64,000 nt of DNA. It comes from Copromyces sp. CBS 386.78. Lineage: Eukaryota; Ascomycota; Sordariomycetes; Sordariales; Sordariaceae. The translations under genes and the position numbers were made by a program. The notes under the pieces were generated by a model, which saw nothing but the letters and a program-made list of their open reading frames with translations, made no database searches and was not told where the DNA came from. Location: positions 1 to 64,000 of the forward strand of contig MU839247.1 of the NCBI GenBank assembly GCA_030685235.1. The letters run 5' to 3'. Positions 60,330 to 64,000 of this stretch are shown here, one piece after another; the first letter of the stretch is position 1, and every line of letters starts with the position of its first letter.

Positions 60330-60561
60330 TATTATAAGATTACTTATAATAGCATATAGTACTAGGCACTATATAGTCGAGTCTATTGGCTATTAGCCAA
60401 TAGGACCGCATATACGTATATACTAGTAAGCCTCGGTCTAGATCTAGGTACGGCACAGCCTACCCTATATCTAGACCGCACTCCTCCCTCCTCTTCTTCT
60501 TTCCTTCCTCGTACAACTACGTATATCCAACCATACCCCCAACGGTGTCATCCCCGTAATA
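60330..60561 (+). repeat. 3' LTR of element B
   Basis: 232 bp, starting TATTATAAGATTACTTATAA and ending GTAATA. Differs from the 5' LTR mainly by CA/TA and TG/TA changes. Followed by AAACC. Confidence 0.9.
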
Positions 60562-62450
60562 AAACCGACGCATCTAATTAAGCCTATAGAAGCATATTAT
60601 TATAATATAACGAGGAAAGTATCTTCCAACCTATTACCTATTTTAATTAGCAGTACTCCTTAGCGGAATATAATTATAATATTTACAATAAGGAATTACT
60701 AACTATTATTAAAGCTTTAGAAGAATAGCGCCCCGAATTAAAAAGAGTATAATAGCCTTTTAAAGTTCTTACGGATTATAAGAGTCTAAAATCCTTTACT
60801 GTTAATAAGCAACTTACCCCCCAATATATATAATAATTTCAATTTCTCTCCTAATTCAATTTTATAATTAAATAGCGGCCGGGTTCGTTATAAGTACGCC
60901 CCGACGCCCTAAATAAAAAATTAAAAGACTTACCTAAAAACGAAGCCGACGAGTAGCTACTAACTAGAAATAAGGTTTTATTCGATTATAATATTTTTAT
61001 TAACAGAGCTTTCGTTTTAAAAAGCGGAAAGGAAATTATTAACGTCAAAACCTATCACGGGGCGAAGGCACCAGGTCTAACCCTGTGATAAAACCGAATA
61101 TATTTACAATCTAAAAATAATAAATAATAAATCTACTAATAATTTAATTACAGAAAATTATAAAAAGTTAATATTTTTATAAAACTTATTCGCTTACCTA
61201 TTAGACCCTAATTACCGTATATAATTTAAAAAGGTAAAGGATTATTTAAAAAAAGTATTTTTCGCTAAATATAAAGTAATATAAAGACGAATATACTTTC
61301 GAAGTACTATTATTATCGACCCTAACGATACCGAACTTTAATTCTAATTCCTTTACTATATATACAATTTACTATTTACTAATTACCCGGGTTATAAAAA
61401 AACTTATTCGTTATTCTTTTAATCTTTCTTCTAATTAAGGATATTTAGTATTATCAAAGCCTATTATAAGGCCTACCTACCGTATACTAAATTTAAACCG
61501 TTATAATACTCCCTTTATAAATTCTTAAAACCGCTAGTAATACCCTTCGTACTATAAAAGGATATTTCCGTAAATTATATTACCCTTTTAATGCCCTACG
61601 TACGTCGGGGATAAGAATTTAAATATATAACCGTCGTCGTTAATTATTTAATAAAAATATAATATTTTATCCCTACAATTAGTTTTACGGCCGAAAAATT
61701 AGTAAACCGGTTTATTAAAAGGATTTATAACATTTACAGCCTACCGGACTTTATTATATTAAATCGTAATTTTTAATTCATTTTATAATTCTAAAGAACT
61801 TTATTTTCCCGTTTGGAAATAATTCTTAAACCTTCTTCTACGTTCTACTTAATTATTAACGGTTAAACGGAGTATATTAATACAAAAATAGAGCAATATT
61901 TTTGTCTCTATATTAATTAGACGTAAGACGATTAAGTAAATTAGTTCCTAATTATAGAATTTACTAGTAATAACCTAATTTCTAAAATAATAGGAATATC
62001 TCCTTTTTTTATTAACTATAATTTCTACCTTCGGATAAATATTAAACTAGTAAAGCTATATCCGATAAATTTATTAATTTAATAGTAAATAAAATATTTT
62101 AAAGCTAATAAAATAGTTAATTATTTTAAGAAAATACTAAAGTACGTTATAGATTAAGTAAAGCAAATTTAATAATAATACGAAGCTAACGTTAATATTT
62201 AATGAACGGATACCCCGAAGTATAGAGCGGGAAATAAGGTTTTATTTAATACGGAAAATTTCGATACCGGCTACTTATATATAAAATTTATCCCCCTTTT
62301 TAAAAGCCCATTCGAAATTATTAAGGCGGATAACTATAGGGTTACGCTTAAATTCCCTATTAATATAAAGTATAACCTAATATTCTATGTTAATAAAGTT
62401 AAATTATAGGCCGAAGTAGGTATCCTAGGATAATTAGAAGTATAAGAAAG
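60562..62450 (+). pseudogene. RNase H and integrase relic of element A (3' part)
   Basis: Resumes at ETDAS (RNase H catalytic Asp), then YNYNIYNKELLTIIKALEE and VLTDYKSLKSFTVNK, integrase sections (SVNYITLLMPYVRRG, EFKYITVVVNYLIKI, NIYSLPDFI at about 61570-61760), and the integrase C-terminal domain NKVLFNTENFDTGY and SPFEIIK (about 62230-62330). Interrupted by a 38-bp insertion at 61053-61090. Confidence 0.8.
61053..61090 (-). mobile_element. 38-bp micro-LTR with target duplication
   Basis: Starts TATCACGGGG and ends CCCTGTGATA, with AAACC on both sides (61048-61052 and 61091-61095). Read on the minus strand it begins like the A LTR (TGTCACAGGGTTAG with one RIP change) and ends like it (CGCCC...CCGTGATA), lacking about 190 bp of the middle. 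The A2 copy (near 33935) has the uninterrupted sequence, so this is an insertion and not original A sequence. Confidence 0.85.
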
Positions 62451-62908
62451 GGATGTTTGTATTAATTACGGCCGGAATATACGGAGGATTAATAATAAAG
62501 AGGATTCGGTAGAATAGGATTTCGTTAAAATTAACGGCTATTGTAAAATAGTTAATAATTGTTAGGAGTATTTCGTTGTTTAAGTATTACTTTATTAGCC
62601 TTTATAGTAGCCGTGTACTAATATAACTATATCCCTTAAGGTAATATAATAATTTTACGAAGCGTACCCGGAGGCTTTAATACTATTGGACTAACTAGTA
62701 GTAGAGCGGAAGCGGAAGAGGATTTTAAAAGTAAAAGAGATACTAGAGCCGGCTATAGAAGCGGAGGCTCTGCGAATAAAATACGAGAGGAGGTCGCTAC
62801 AATTAGCGGCTATAAAAGTTTTTTACGGTTGGACTAAACGTTTAATAAGGTTATTTATTATTTTATATAATATTAATTAGCTATATGGCTTCTTTTAGTC
62901 CGAGGAAG

Positions 62909-63139
62909 TATTATAGGGTTAGCCTATATTATATATATTGGTGATAGTAGTTCTTTAAGACTATTGTTACTATCGGTTGATTGGCTGTGGCCTCCCGCTA
63001 TGGACCTACTAGGGGTTTATGGCTCGAGTCCTATAAAGGCCCATCTCCCGATCGCACCTCTGCACTCTTCCCTTTCTTCCCTCGTGCAATTACGCATATT
63101 AATCATCTACACCCAACCTCTCGCCCTCTTCCCGTGATA
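62909..63139 (+). repeat. 3' LTR of element A
   Basis: 231 bp, starting TATTATAGGGTTAGCC and ending CCCGTGATA. The last 150 bp are much less RIPped than the first 60. Followed by the TGAAC duplication. Confidence 0.9.
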
Positions 63140-63144
63140 TGAAC

Positions 63145-63600
63145 TTCTTAATCCTCCTAGCGCTTATAGGCTTATTAAGCGGTATTCTATCGAGAGTGTT
63201 AATATAGTATATATTTCCCGAGGCGGAGATCCGGTATATACGATAAAGTCCCTGCTAGCGATAAGACAACTTCCGTATAGAATTCATGTCGATCCTACGA
63301 ATACTGTCGTATTTTAAAACCAGGTTGTTGACTTCGATTTGGGCGTTCTCAAGTCGTATCTTTCGCTGGTCCTGCTTGTTACGGTAGTTGGCTGCTGCTT
63401 CCCTTGCTACGGCGACTTTTTCCGCTGCCCAAGCAAACCTATACTCAGTGTCCTTATATATTTTGGCGACTGTGCAGATCAGCTCCTCCCTGGTCATTTG
63501 CCGTGTGCAAGCTAGAAAGGTGTGTATCCGTGGCTTCCTCTGACAGTTGTGCGGTCGGCGAAAAGGACGTAGGGGAGATGCTTTTTCTAATCGGTGCTTT
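63145..63600 (-). pseudogene. Integrase C-terminal region of retrotransposon D
   Basis: The minus-strand frame from 63497 (MTREELICTVAKIYKDTEYR, ... AAEKVAVAREAAANYRNK, VNNLVLKYDSIRR) is the alpha-helical linker and C-terminal domain of a Gypsy integrase. A TAG at 63255-63257 falls where the family has Trp (YRW-GPYRI), consistent with G-to-A RIP of TGG. The same frame then runs on (GLYRIYRISASGNIYYINTL, ... SARRIKKF) to the A insertion and resumes at 48687. It is not a host gene despite looking intact. CA/TG content is near normal. Confidence 0.75.
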
Positions 63601-64000
63601 TGCCGTTGGTCATCTTTGCTAGTGAGGAGGCGATTGTTGCGTACCCTTATTCGTTCGCACTATTAGCCCTGGAGTTGTAAAGCGTAATATATTTTTTGGG
63701 GATCCTAAATTAGAGTAAATATTTTATTATAACCTTTTAGAACTCTAGACCGCTTTTTATTAAAATTATAAAAGGGTATCCCTACTTTAGGAATAATTAT
63801 TTAAAGAATACTTTCACCTTTATAAATATAATATTAGGAAGAAGGGTTACTTTAATATAACCCGTAAGGTTATTTCGGGCTTTTAAAAGGGGAATTTTCT
63901 TATTGTTTAGTTTTGGAAGGTATTAGATATTTAGCATCTATTTCCTAAAAGGATGGGAATTAGGATAAAATTAGTAGTAGCCGTCCTTAAAATATTTCGG
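63601..64000. other. Transition back to RIP-degraded DNA
   Basis: Normal dinucleotide content continues to about 63690, then AT-rich RIP signature resumes to the window edge. Presumably more of element D or another repeat. Nothing is named. Confidence 0.4.

Larger units (their letters stand above)
53238..60561 (+). mobile_element. LTR retrotransposon B (Gypsy type), nested in A
   Basis: 7324 bp with LTRs of about 232 bp, exact target duplication AAACC (53233-53237 and 60562-60566), and a polypurine tract AGGGAGGTAA just before the 3' LTR. Gag lies at about 53760-55300 and pol from about 56700. It splits the RNase H region of A between the codons for IVET and DAS. RIPped throughout. Confidence 0.9.
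48693..63139 (+). mobile_element. LTR retrotransposon A (Gypsy type) containing nested element B
   Basis: 231-bp LTRs and an exact 5-bp target duplication TGAAC (48688-48692 and 63140-63144). The span is 14,447 bp including B; without B the element is about 7.1 kb. Inserted into the integrase tail of element D. Gag lies at about 49000-51900 and pol at 52000-53237 and 60562-62450. It is heavily RIPped. A related truncated copy (A2) is on the minus strand at 31033-34395. Confidence 0.9.

Overview
The window is nuclear DNA of a filamentous ascomycete, most likely a Sordariomycete. The evidence is short introns (65-240 nt) with GTAAGT/GTATGT donors and CTAAC/CTGAC branch points, fungal-type protein families (BTB/POZ, C2H2, GT69, ankyrin, a Ser-rich membrane sensor), a tRNA-Gly gene, and a 34 kb AT-rich block with the CpA-to-TpA signature of repeat-induced point mutation (RIP). 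I cannot name the species.

Bases 1 to about 29,950 are gene-bearing with ordinary base composition. In order: the 3' end of a polyQ protein gene (+); a three-finger C2H2 gene (+); a BTB gene (-); a second C2H2 gene of the same design (+); a decayed BTB pseudogene (-) split by a 488-bp TIR element; a small hypothetical ORF (-); an intact BTB gene (-); a weaker BTB-like relic (-) split by a second copy of the TIR element; an uncharacterised two-exon gene (-); tRNA-Gly(GCC) (-); a single-pass cell-surface protein (-); a GT69 mannosyltransferase (+); a secreted But2-like protein (+); an ankyrin-repeat protein (-); and a small Ser-rich ORF (-). BTB and C2H2 genes alternate in the first 15 kb, so that half looks like an accessory, duplication-prone segment. 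The 17-28 kb part looks like ordinary gene space.

From about 29,950 to the end there is no intact gene. The block is a nest of RIP-degraded LTR retrotransposons whose edges can be fixed by target-site duplications (TSDs). Element C (40693-47883, minus, TSD TATAT). Element A (48693-63139, plus, TSD TGAAC) sits in the integrase tail of an older minus-strand element D. Element B (53238-60561, plus, TSD AAACC) sits in the RNase H region of A. A second, minus-strand A-family copy (A2) occupies 31033-34395. Gypsy-type reverse transcriptase, RNase H and integrase motifs are still readable through many stop codons.

Into this degraded DNA, short TIR elements have inserted without being RIPped (30281-30729 and 32261-33096; a one-ended relative starts at 34396). 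Their termini carry a doubled motif of about 22 bp and resemble those of the two elements inside the BTB relics.

The most unusual single object is a 38-bp micro-LTR at 61053-61090. It keeps both LTR ends and a 5-bp TSD, and the A2 copy preserves the matching empty site.
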